Of a stretch of 64,000 nt of DNA, positions 1 through 11,238 are shown piece after piece; position 1 is the stretch's first letter; every line of letters starts with the position of its first letter. Source of the stretch: Bugulina stolonifera (taxonomy: Eukaryota; Bryozoa; Gymnolaemata; Cheilostomatida; Bugulidae). Location of the stretch: NCBI GenBank assembly GCA_935421135.1, contig OW285187.1:1860001-1924000 (forward strand), written 5' to 3'. Made by a program: the position numbers and the translations under genes. The notes under the pieces are model-generated. The model had not been told where the DNA came from and did no database searches. It saw only the letters and a list, made by a program, of their open reading frames with translations.

Positions 1-14
1 ACATTCTATGCCAC

Positions 15-275
15 ATGGGCAAGCATGTACACATGCATTATGCATGTAGATGTACATGTACATGTACACCTACAGTGCATGTACAGTGCATGTACAGTGC
101 ATGTACAGTGCATGTACAGTGCATGTATACGTACATATACACGTACATGTACACGTACATGTACACGTACACCTACACGTACATGTACACGTACATGTAC
201 ACGTACATCTACACGTACATGTACACGTACATCTACACGTACATCTACACATACATGTACATTGTACATGCACAC
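15..275. repeat. Minisatellite of TACATGTACACG / AGTGCATGTAC units
   Basis: The stretch is built first from 11-12 bp AGTGCATGTAC units (about 70-126) and then from 12-bp ACGTACATGTAC-type units (about 130-265). It is open in several frames on both strands, giving only Thr-Tyr-Met or His-Val periodic peptides, so none of these frames is a credible protein. It lies upstream of the first recognisable exon, probably in an intron of that gene. Confidence 0.9.
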
Positions 276-554
276 CTACATGCATGCACATTATATCTCT
301 CTCTTATGGGTCAACTAACACATAAAAATGTGCTATGCCCTAAATACGATGTATTAACAAGGTAATGGGGATTACACCCTTTTATAGCACAATGTTATAA
401 AACATGTACATGTATGTTTAGATATTGCAAAAGATACACATAGACATACAGTCATCTACAATGTACTTTGGTACGTAGTTGATTTTTTGAAACTTTACTT
501 TGTGTATGACTATAGCATTCTCACTACTGAACTAAGATGGTTTGTATTTTACAG

Positions 555-2193
555 CAGCCTGGTACAACTTCCCTCAATAGAGCTCAGCTCTCCTCGAGCC
601 AACCAAGGCTCGGATGAAGACAGAGAAAATCCAACTCCAAAAACCAGCCTGCCTAAAAGATCATCATTCCCAAAGATCGGGATGAGTGAGCTACCTTCCA
701 TACACGTATCTAAGAGCATCGTATCACCTCAGCCTTCCATCCCAAATGGAGACAACAACAATCTGCAACAGAAGCCTTCTGCCATCACAAATACCGGGAG
801 ATTAAGTAGACGGGGTCAGTACCTGCATAACTTAACTATGGCACCATATCACCAGGACAATGGAGGGGGGAGTGCTGTAGACCCTTATGAAAGGCGAGTG
901 GTAAGTCCCTCAAGCATCAGTGTCTACAGCATGAGGTCAACAACAGACTCACTGCTATCAGCTACAGATGAATTGGGAGGTTTGTACATTAGAGGAGAGA
1001 AGTTATCCCCACAATGTTCACCCCGTGGCAGCCCATCCAACTCTCCCTGTAGGTATGTTCAGTCACCATATATGATGGCCGGGCTGAGTCATGCGTCACC
1101 CAATAGAGGGAGGTCGGTCAGTCACAGCCCCCAGAGAGCCTCTCCTAGTCATTATCATCACAGCATCAGTCCAACAAGATCCATTGAGAGAAGAGTTTCT
1201 CCTCATAGAGTGAGCCCTGCAAACAGTATGTACAGTGAGGGGTTAGTTATCAGCCCCTCCCATTCTCCAGTCAGATTCATTGGAGGACTTGGGGGTAGAC
1301 GAGGGTCTGACGTATCCACTTACTCGTTTGAGAGTGACATACCTATCCACCAGTATACTAACGGTTCACCTCATAATATATGTAAGCCAACACCTCGGAG
1401 GCCATCCGAACCCGAAGTTCAGTACAACACGGCAATTTATACTCCAATTAGTATGGCCATACCAATGCATTCACCAGTTGTTGGTAGCCCTAGCTCTCAA
1501 TCGGTCAATACAGGAGGAGTGGTGTATCTCTTGAACTCACCTAGTCCGTCCCCTAATAGACAACCATCCCTGGGGAAAGAGATTGCAACCCAAACTCCCA
1601 CTGAAGCTCATAACAACAGAAGTTCAAAGTTTACTCATAAAGGGAAACATGGAAAGAAAGTCTCTAGGCATTCAAAGAAATCTCCTGCACCATCAGTTGC
1701 TGGACGGGCGATTAGCAACAGTCAACCAATAACTACACATGAACACAAATCTGTAATATCTGTTAGCAAGGATAGTAGGTCTGAGGTAGATGCTCCCTCT
1801 GGTGACAAGAACAAGCGTCAGAAATCAGTGCTTGTGATGAAGACAGTGACAACAGTTACTACAAACAATTCAGCAGAAGAAGCAGATGTTTCTGATCCTT
1901 CGACCTACACGAAGGAGTCGACTGTACACATTAATATTGACTGTAACGGCAACCCTACAGCAGATGCATTTGATGACAACTCAGACATCGCGGCGGAAGC
2001 AGAGATTGCTGCTGTTACATCAGCTGTAGACGATGACGTTTCTACTAGTAAAGTAATCACAGGTAGTCAGCCAGCGACACTTGGTAGTGAACCTTCTAGC
2101 GAGAGAAGGCCAAGTATTACGGGTCCTATCCCAGAAATCCGCATGATCTGTGCAACACCAGAAGACCTCACGGCTGAGTCTCCAACAATTTAA
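555..2193 (+). CDS. 3' terminal exon of a Ser/Pro-rich protein, gene not recognised
   Basis: A single long exon starts after the acceptor TTTTACAG at 547-554 (phase 2) and ends at TAA 2191-2193. It encodes about 546 residues, and the reading frame stays open for 1.6 kb. The protein is predicted to be mostly disordered. It has many Ser-Pro sites (clusters such as SPQCSPRGSPSNSP and SISPTRS), a basic KHGKKVSRHSKKSP patch, and an acidic C-terminal third with Asp/Glu and Thr/Val runs. No catalytic or folded domain is visible, so any such domain would lie in upstream exons outside the window. Ser-Pro density suggests proline-directed phosphorylation of a scaffold or cytoskeletal regulator, but that is inference only. 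The frame continues upstream to 487, but the good acceptor makes the ATG at 487 unlikely as a start. Confidence 0.8.
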
Positions 2194-3473
2194 GGGCTGT
2201 GTGGTAATTTCCCAATTTTGCAAAGTATTTAAATGTTTGAACGATACATATACATGTATATATCTGTACTGATTAGTTCTCAACTTACATTCTAGATGAT
2301 GTAATTTATGTTTATTTGATTAGCTCTGACTGACTATACCGATATGTTCACACACATGTACAATATACTTTCTACGAGGAATGTATGTTTCACTACCATT
2401 GAACACTTATTGCTATACACATTGTGCGCCATGAAGGCTACATACATGTACATCTAGGTTTTATGTGAATTATACGCGTATTTATACAAGTTTATTTAAT
2501 GAATGCATCTACTGGGAATATTCTTTTATATAATATTATTTATATATTATAGTATTTTTAATATTTTTGTACTTCTCAATATAATATACCCTATGACATC
2601 ACTTTCCATAATAATTCTGTTAGATTTGGACTTAACCCTCACTGAGTTTCTTTACAATTTTTATATAGAATAGAAAGATATGCCAACCTGCTTATCATGA
2701 GACCACTAATTATTGCTACTACAAAGCAAATGGTAAATATATGATAAATTAAGTGTGGACGTAACATAGCAGGGACAGTATAATACAGTAGCCCACTGCT
2801 TCACCTATCTATCATCAGTACTGTGTACATCTAGATGCTAGTGTATAATATGCTATGAGTAGACAACTCCTACTATTAACTCTAGCTGCAGCACTTATTT
2901 GGTTAATCTCCTCCCCCACTGTCTGAATCTTTGGACCACAAGCTATGCTGAATACGTACATGTATAAAATTGAGTTACACTGTCTAAGTTTCAATTCAAA
3001 ACCTGAAAGGTGAATTGTCTACTTAGCTTAGCATTAGTACCTTGTTCAAGCTAATGTGACTTGTTGAACACAATATCCTTTTATTTTCGTTGCTGGTGAT
3101 TTTATAAAGTTACAGCCTGTTGAACCAGCCCACTAAACTATCCCTTTCAACAATTAGTTCAATGTCTCCCAATGATATTATTGACTTGAAGTTGTATGAT
3201 TTATGCCATTGTTTATAATATTGGCTAATCATTGTTTGAATTGTGAGCAGCAGACAAAGGGCAGCTATTGAGTTTAAAGCTGCCTTAGCAACAATCTATT
3301 GATTCATTCCCTGTTCATTGTGCTGATGGTGTTAATAAAACATGTTATGTATATTATTATACAACATTGCACTAGGCAGTTCAGCAGCACACCGTTTCAA
3401 TTGCACATTAAACGTTGCGCTGGTTCCCTGCACACCGAGTTGTAGTTCAAGTCCCTTAACTAACATTTGAAGA
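2194..3473. other. Intergenic / 3' UTR, no gene seen
   Basis: AT-rich sequence with scattered TACATGTA words (2241-2255, 2440-2450) and no convincing exon on either strand. It probably holds the 3' UTR of the upstream Ser/Pro-rich gene and the 5' region of the next gene. Confidence 0.6.
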
Positions 3474-4802
3474 ATGGGTACAGCTTACCACCAGGAGGTG
3501 CAGAGAAAGAGACGGATGCTAGAGCGGTCACACGCTGCTCAGCAGAGAATGGCAGGAAGTGATGTAAGTTCAGTTTAATGGTCCATTGTATTATTATATG
3601 GCAGATAGCAAGATAGTGCAATGTCATGTACACGAACATTAATTTTTTAGTATTATCAGTATAGTTCCAGCACAGAAATAGTATTTTATGTTCAATGCTA
3701 CTTCCTACTCTCTCTCTAATCCAGAGCTACATTGTAAGTACATGGATATAAAATGGGGTGGAAAGCAGGTCCCTTTTAATACTGACCGATATTGTTACAG
3801 AATGGGAGTTACAAGTGTAGACAATTGTAAGGGTAAAATAGTGTAAGAATACATTGAACATTGCATTGTATACTACAAGTACATTAACATTGCACATTAT
3901 TAGTACATCATTTAGGTTAGGGTGTGGACTCAGTCACAGAGTCCTACCGCACCCACTTGGCAATCCACATACCAGTGTAGATCATAACATAGCATAATAT
4001 GAGATAAAATACTAATACTGCAAGGGATATGGTCAGGTGTGGTAGGTTAGAGACTGGTATCTGCTGCAGTAGCCAGCTTCATAAACCTGATGGCAGTTTT
4101 AATAAACTACTTGCTCCCTCGACTTACCTTATTCACCTCTATTTCTCAGCTTGATGCACTGATGAGAGATTGCAACAGACAAGATGCTGCCCCGACAGCT
4201 AGCAGAAATGAAAGGTCTGTATACACAGCTACCAAAAACAAGTGGCTCTCAATTATTTGCAGTAGATGATTTTGAACGAAATTCCGAACGAAATTTTCAA
4301 CAATCGGATAGACTACACTACTTTTTGAAACAATTAAAAAATTTTTGTTATGACTAGGAAATATCTTCCATTCCAATCATCACTATTTTATTATATTTCT
4401 GAATGTTTCCTTCATTTATAATTATTACTCACAAACGCCTGCTGCACTCACAAATGTCTGCTGCACTCGCTATGATCTGCCCCACTCACTCTTTCTCTCA
4501 CTCACTTCTACACTGACTAGCTGTATGTGAAGAAGACCGGCATTGAACAGAGCTTTGATCTTTTGTTTAGGAGACCTAAAACAGAGGCAATGGCTAATCG
4601 TTTTAGAAGTAAAGATGCCGTGCATGTTGATAGAATATATAAGGTTATGTACCCGGATCAGGATAACTCCTCGTACAAAGACGACCCTTGCCGCGTAAAT
4701 AGAAGGCAAAATGTAGAGCAATCTAAATATGATGCTTTGGTGAAGATCAACGGCCCTCTCCACATACAGCTAGTCAATGAAAGGAAACTTCTTGACCAAT
4801 AG
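3474..4802 (+). CDS. Small basic protein, not recognised (three-exon model)
   Basis: Exon 1 is 3474-3563 (ATG, 30 codons, donor GTAAGT). Exon 2 is 4150-4218 after TTTCTCAG, with donor GTATAC. Exon 3 is 4521-4802, ending at TAG. All junctions are phase 0 and give about 146 residues. The N-terminus is a basic helix (MGTAYHQEVQRKRRMLERSH). Exon 3 is rich in Lys/Arg and Asp/Tyr with no repeats, the composition of a folded or microtubule-inner-type small protein, but I do not recognise a family. Exon 2 has a second donor 4 nt upstream (after 4214). That donor is phase 2 and fits the two further coding-like exons downstream (5064-5346 and 6303-6483), so the gene may have alternative 3' ends. Exon boundaries are inferred from splice consensus and phase. 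Confidence 0.55.
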
Positions 4803-5063
4803 AGGTTAAGAGTTAGTTAATTAACCAATCATAACGTTGTGTGGAAGCAATGACTGACCAATAGGATAATGTCAAAACTACTGATCAATCAACAGAGCAG
4901 TCTTATCTTTCATCTGCTGACTTTCTCTGCCTTGCTCAGCTGTCTACATAATTATTATTTAAATTTTCAGCCAAGAATTTCCTTTCGCTATTTCCAGTAA
5001 TGATTATCTCCAAGTGTGAAATAAGATTAAAACATGGATTTATATTTTGCGTCATTTTTTCAG

Positions 5064-5346
5064 ACCAGTTTCTATATTCCCATCGATAGCGAGCAGAGCA
5101 GAGAAGGCACAGCCTCAGCCTCAACGTAGTATATCAGCTGTAGAAAGGGTGTATAGACCAACGCCCCAACTCGCTAGGATTGAAAGAGACAATATACAAC
5201 AGATTATTCACCCTTATGACTTTAGCACATGGCAAACTAGAAAATCTTTAGGCATTGATGTAGTGGATGGGGCGCATTATTACCGACCTCGTCCCAAGAG
5301 TCAAGTGTTTAGGATACCATACTACTCATCTTATATCTGGCATTAG
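5064..5346 (+). CDS. Probable alternative terminal exon of the 3.5 kb gene
   Basis: Follows a strong polypyrimidine acceptor (GTCATTTTTTCAG, ending 5063), enters in phase 2 and is open for 94 codons to TAG at 5344-5346. The product is rich in Tyr, Arg and Pro (for example RVYRPTPQLARIERDN and HYYRPRPKSQ). Its phase does not fit the donor used for exon 3 of the neighbouring model, but fits the alternative exon-2 donor after 4214. It could instead be the last exon of a separate overlapping gene. No family recognised. Confidence 0.45.
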
Positions 5347-6302
5347 CAAAGATTATAGTGCCCAAATTTTCATACGCATTTTCTATTCCTTAACAACTTA
5401 AAACAACATTTTAAATTGGTAAGGCAGAGGAAATGCATGTTATTTTCGGCAGTGGTAGTTTCAGGTTTTATTACTGTTCATGGATATCCCTCTTCGTTGT
5501 TACATGTATTTGCATTTTTTATTTGATTTCTTCATGAATTTCACCATAGGTGGTATTGTGCACCACTAGAGGAATTTATACATGTATGTTAATTGGATTA
5601 ACTGTAAAAACACTTTTCAGACTGTATTACATGCCACTCACCATGATGTGGGAGAGTTCGAGGTTATTGTTATTTATCATAGCTATCCATTTAATATTTC
5701 CTCTGTGTCATTTAATTTGCTCAATTCCTAACCCGCTCAATGTTATGTATATAGAATGCATTATGTATGTGCAATGTGCCTATATTTTTTTGCATAATAA
5801 AATAAAACATGTCTAAAAATAATTTGGTACTGAAATAAGTCAATGGTCATTTAAACTCTTTTATAATTGACATTAACACACAGTGAATGGTACACAGTAC
5901 AGCATACTATTATTGTTTAATATTCAATGACTCCCCAAAGCCCAGTAAATGTATATACATTATTCTACATAAGACCAGGGCATGAACATACCATGTACAA
6001 TTGTAGGCTGTACATATATTTACACTATACTCACATGCCTGATGCTCTGGCCTAATCTTGGTTCTAAATCCTCCCCAAATATTGAGTAGGTGAGGTAGTA
6101 TTCGATTTAACTTCCCCCCCCCCCATCACTGGTTCTGCTCCCCATATTAATCCACAGTCTAAGCTCTGCATATGCCATACTGTCATTTTTAACAAGTTGG
6201 AACCCAGGCTAAGTCTAACACAGCAATTGTTGCTCACAAATACTAGGCTATGTTTCTACTATAATATTGGTTTAGAGTTGTTTGTGTTGGTTGATTATCT
6301 AG

Positions 6303-6483
6303 TGAAAGCAGGGAGCCAGTCCATGTGAGGCACCAGTTCAATACCCCAGGCTGTCCTATCAGACACAGGAGGGTGGACAATACGTCTCTAGACCAGATGG
6401 TCCAGTTCATGAAACCAGAGTATAAGAATTACAAGATACCTAAAGAGCACCTACCTCCAAGAAGAACACATGTCAAAGTATAG
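6303..6483 (+). CDS. Probable terminal exon, basic, not recognised
   Basis: Open in one frame from the acceptor at 6301-6302 (TTATCTAG) to TAG 6481-6483, entering in phase 2. It encodes about 60 residues ending in a Lys/Pro/Tyr-rich tail (EYKNYKIPKEHLPPRRTHVKV region). Phase is compatible with the exon-2 donor after 4214 of the gene starting at 3474, so it may be a third alternative end, or be joined through an unrecognised donor in the 5064-5346 exon. The acceptor could also lie a few bases downstream. Confidence 0.4.
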
Positions 6484-7446
6484 CTTGCATTTACAACTGC
6501 TTGTCTACGTTTTCATAGCCCATCAAGGTGCCTGCTTCCTGTTTCTCTAAGATCATTTCTCCCATGGTTAGAGGAACTTAGCTGGTAGTTGCATTCACTG
6601 CTTTGTAAGCTATTATATAGCCCAGTATATAATATTGTAATACTATAATCCATGCACTACCCTTTACATAACTAGCTCATAGCATATTATATGTAATTAT
6701 TCACATGTATCCACTGGAGTTGGTTAAAATACTGTCTGCTGGTAACATATATTTTATTATTATTTTTATAGTGCAACAATAAATATAAACTTTTAACTCA
6801 AAAAGAACTCAGGAAGCATGCTTAATGTACACTTTTGCACAATGTGTAACCTTTAGCGATATACATGTTTGCTTTGCTAGTTCATATAATAATGAAATAA
6901 TAATACAGTACACATGGTGCTCTTGCTGTCATTAACTTTATAAAGTTAGTAAATGGATGAAGAACCAGAACACTATTAATAGAAAAAGAGCAAGTAGTAT
7001 AATGCAGAACATATACCTTATAATAATGATAATATTTTAATGTACAACCAAACTATTTGGAATTTTCTTCTCTTGCATTGTTTTGAGTACTAGGTTTGAT
7101 AACTCCAATGCAACTAGCTGTTGCAACTTTTCTAGCAATGCCTATGTGTATGATTTTAAGTTAAATACAATTTCTATAATTTATTATTATTGCAATGAAA
7201 TATAAAACACAGTAATATAATAAGAGTTATGCTAAAATTATTGTATAAACTATAACAAAGCAATAAAATTTTTCATGATGCCATGGACTGCTTTGATCGT
7301 GGATTTAGTAGTTATTATGGAGCACCATGGTGCTCCATTCATTAACAGGTAATGCACTACTTACAGGAAGTTCCAATTAGAATAAAATGTTGTCATCTGT
7401 AACACAATTTCCTCTGTGATGGGAAAGTGACCCTATACGTTTGACC
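6484..7446. other. Intergenic, AT-rich, nothing supported
   Basis: Low-GC sequence between two convergent genes (plus strand ending 6483, minus strand ending 7447). No exon or RNA gene seen. Confidence 0.6.
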
Positions 7447-10400
7447 TTATTTCATCTGTTGCTGTCGAGAGAATTTGAGAGCTTCTTCTCTTTCTCTGGT
7501 AATTCGGATATCTCGTTCTATGGGGCTCTCTGACGCATACCTGTAAATACACATTGCATACTATGTAATAGAAGAAGGTATAGGAGTCTACAACAGTGCT
7601 CGCTAAACAGAAGGGTGATCAAGCCATGCAGGTAATTCATAAAAGTTACTAAGTGCTAACAAACTTGTGTGCAATACAAGAACTAAAAGACACTACCAAG
7701 CATACATATACTGTATGTACATGTGTTTGAGCTTCTCTGTAGTAGTGGTGACCGTTCCACATGCACATGTACATAGTATATACTCATGCACTATGCTATG
7801 GATTATTATGTAGCCTACAGTAATGCACAGGATAGGCAGATAGTCTAGCATGCACATACATTTTGTACAGGTATAGAGTAAAGTACACTGTGGTTATATA
7901 TATAATCTGGCAGATAGGAGGAGCACCTATTAGTGTGTATGTAAACATGATAAGAAAAGGTATGACCTAATCATCCTAGACTGAGTATCTTCAACACTAT
8001 TTACAAATTATAGCCATACAATATATTAATATAAGAAAGGCAGGATTTGAATCTGAATCTAAGACCTAAAGCTAGCCTATAAGATGTACCCACCTAGAGG
8101 AGGCATCCACCTAGAAAATGGACCCACCTAGAGGTGGCACCCACCTCATCACAACATATTATGTTATATTCACAAGTAAGCTATCTATTGTCCATGTGCC
8201 ACTGTGAACATCTCACACTATGGTGAAGCTGATCTGGGCTGCATACAAGTACAAATGTCTGAGAAAAGGTCTACCCTCTACTGTATGTACTAATCGTAGC
8301 TTAGAATTTAGGGTATAGGTAGGGTAGGTGGAGATAATAGCAGTACAATTATTGTAGATGTACAATGTGTGTTGTAGATACTAGGGTAGGACTAGGTGAG
8401 AAAGTGAATTGATAGACAAGCAGGAAGTTTAATCACTGGCAATATTAGCTCTAATAACACACAGAAAGATGCATATGTACATGTATTTACCATGATGCAA
8501 ATTTGGAGTTGTCTACTGATGTTGGTGATCTGTGAAGGAAAATAATACAACAATCATCGCATAATCCATCAGACAGGTGGGAAGAAAATTGTTGTAGAAT
8601 ATTTGTGTTTCAACATGTTCAATAGCAAAATATCCACATGCCGAAGAGGTATTGGTAAAGGAGATTCATGCAGACAGCTATCCTGTACCCAATCTACATT
8701 TGCCTGTACCCAATCTACATTTGCCTGTACCCAATCTACATTTGCCTGTACCCAATCTACATTTGCCTGTCTGTTGTTGAAATTCTTTGTCTCATGTATT
8801 TGGAGGTATCTACAATTTACTGCGAAATACTCTAACCTGCTTCCATCTGTGTTATCAGGAGTTGCTCTCCCATTCTCCAGTGTATCTGATGGTGAACCTG
8901 TAGTGTTCTCTGAATTGTGTATATCTCCATCTACAAGAACATGATGGTGACAGCCATATTACATTATTATCTATATCTAACATTATTATAGGGTTGTAAA
9001 TAATTTACTAAGTTACAGCCTACAATTCCTGCACAGTAAGTGTACTACAATGGGTAGGCTAAGAAAACAGCATAGCAGGCATAAGGGAGGTAAAGAACCA
9101 GGCTAATATTTTATCATACAAGGATCTGGGCTAGCTCCGTTACAGTTTCCAAGTCAACAGCTAAACAACTTACCACAGGTTCCATTACAAGTTTAGAACA
9201 TATAAATGTGCAAGAGATAGACTGAGTTCTAATCACTTCCTGCTCTTTAGACTTATTCTCATGTATAGAGAACCTGAGAACTCGCTCCCTGTTTTTAAAT
9301 TAGTATAAATTACTTCACTATTAATAGATAAACTAACTTTTGTATGTATGCTCTAGGCCATTTGAAGGTGAGGTCGGCACTGTGATATCGGGTACTGTGA
9401 TATCCGGCAGAGTGGAATTCAAGCTACATTTTATAAGCTCTTTTTGAATGGAGAAATCTTTCTCTCTTTCCATTTGTTCCCTGATCTCTAATTCTATGAT
9501 ACTCTCTTTCCTCTTCAGTTTGTCCAAGGGGTAGGAATTCTGTCTGCCACTTGACTACAAGAGGAGATAAATCCAGCATATGCCCGCAGGTGTAGCAGTA
9601 GATGAATTCCATACTTTACTGCAAGAGATGATTTGGAGGCTACAGGTTGTGTAGGGCACTGAGGCTACACTACAGGTTGTGTGGGGTACTGAGGCTACAG
9701 GTTGTGTGGGGCACTGAGGCTACAGGTTGTGTGGGGTACTGAGGCTACAGGTTGTGTGGGGTAAGTAAAATGTTATGACTCATCAGATTTGGAGCACTGA
9801 GGTCCAGAAACCTGATACTTACAATGTACATTAGTGCAGGAGAGCTAGTTCACACTATGTGAAGCACACAGCGTGTTAAATACAGCTAATATTAATTACA
9901 AACATTTACTACAAATTACTATTATTTATACAACCAGCTATTATACATGTGTTTGTATAATGTCTTCAGTTTCAATTTGTTAAAAATCATTGTAGTATTA
10001 ACTTATCATAGATTCACACACCACAGTCATTGCTCAGTGTTAGTAGCACGGTCTGTTACAAAGCTTGTTTTCTTTTCAATAATAGAGAGTTCTCACACAT
10101 TCAGTTTATGAGGATCTACATAGTATATACATGTCACTACTATTATATAGATCTATCACTAAACTACTAGATACAGTTTATGACACTGTATTGTGATGTG
10201 TGTGTACAGTAAATAAAACTAAATATAATAAAATATATAAATGCAATAATATTATGTGCAATAGAATAAAATACAGTTTGAATACTAGCCATAGCTAATC
10301 CTACATGTAGATGTGATGGACACTGGATAATGCTGCTAGTAATGGTATTGTGTATCACACCATACATGAATACATTCTACGCAGGACTACCTGTCCCTGT

Positions 10401-11205
10401 ATAAGTAATAACCCATTCACACATCATACTAAACCGTGCATAGGTGTTGTGCTATGAGTCAGGTATGTAACAGGAGTGTAAAAATAAAAGTAATAAATGC
10501 AACATATACATGTACATGTAGATAATTATTTAGTAACAGCAGTGTGTTGATGTATAATGTATGGAGATGTGCTCTCCATATGCACTCTCCATATACACAG
10601 TCATGTATGGTACACAAAATACTCGTATTATTATATTGCAAGAATATAATATGCATGTACATGACTGTGTATCTTCTATTTGTATGAAATTACTTGTGGC
10701 CCAGAATTAATAGCATGTCATCATGTTCAATTAATTTAGCATCTTCTACAGCATACCTACTAAGATCTTACAACTCACTAATACACTACAATACACTCCT
10801 GCCCTACGCCCCTCACCTGAACATCTGCACTACATCCATACCGTACACCTCTCCTCTACACCCCTGTCCTACACCCCTGCACAACACCCCTGCACTACAC
10901 CCCTGTACCACATGTCTGCCCTGAACTGTGTTGCTGCCAGTAGGTATTTAATTGATTATATCAGAAAGATGCACGAGATGTATATTATGTATATTATGTA
11001 TATTATGTAGAATATATAAATGAGTCATCTACGTGTAGGCATAAGTAAAGGATAAAATATCATTATACTTTCTAGTTCTGCAGAATAATGGCTAGAGCCA
11101 GTGGTTCACATGATAGCTTACAACAGGCAGAGTAGAGGGTAGCATGATACATGTATATATGAGCAAATCTACATGTTTAAATGTACAGTGAGCCGAATAA
11201 TTGAA

Positions 11206-11238
<33 letters not shown>

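Noticed and set aside
6..365. Several overlapping open frames on both strands
   Set aside because: They are readings of a 11-12 bp minisatellite; all give periodic low-complexity peptides.
8603..8944. Plus-strand open frame of 113 codons
   Set aside because: It runs through a 21-bp tandem repeat and lies antisense to the 8837-8930 exon of the minus-strand gene, whose phases are coherent.
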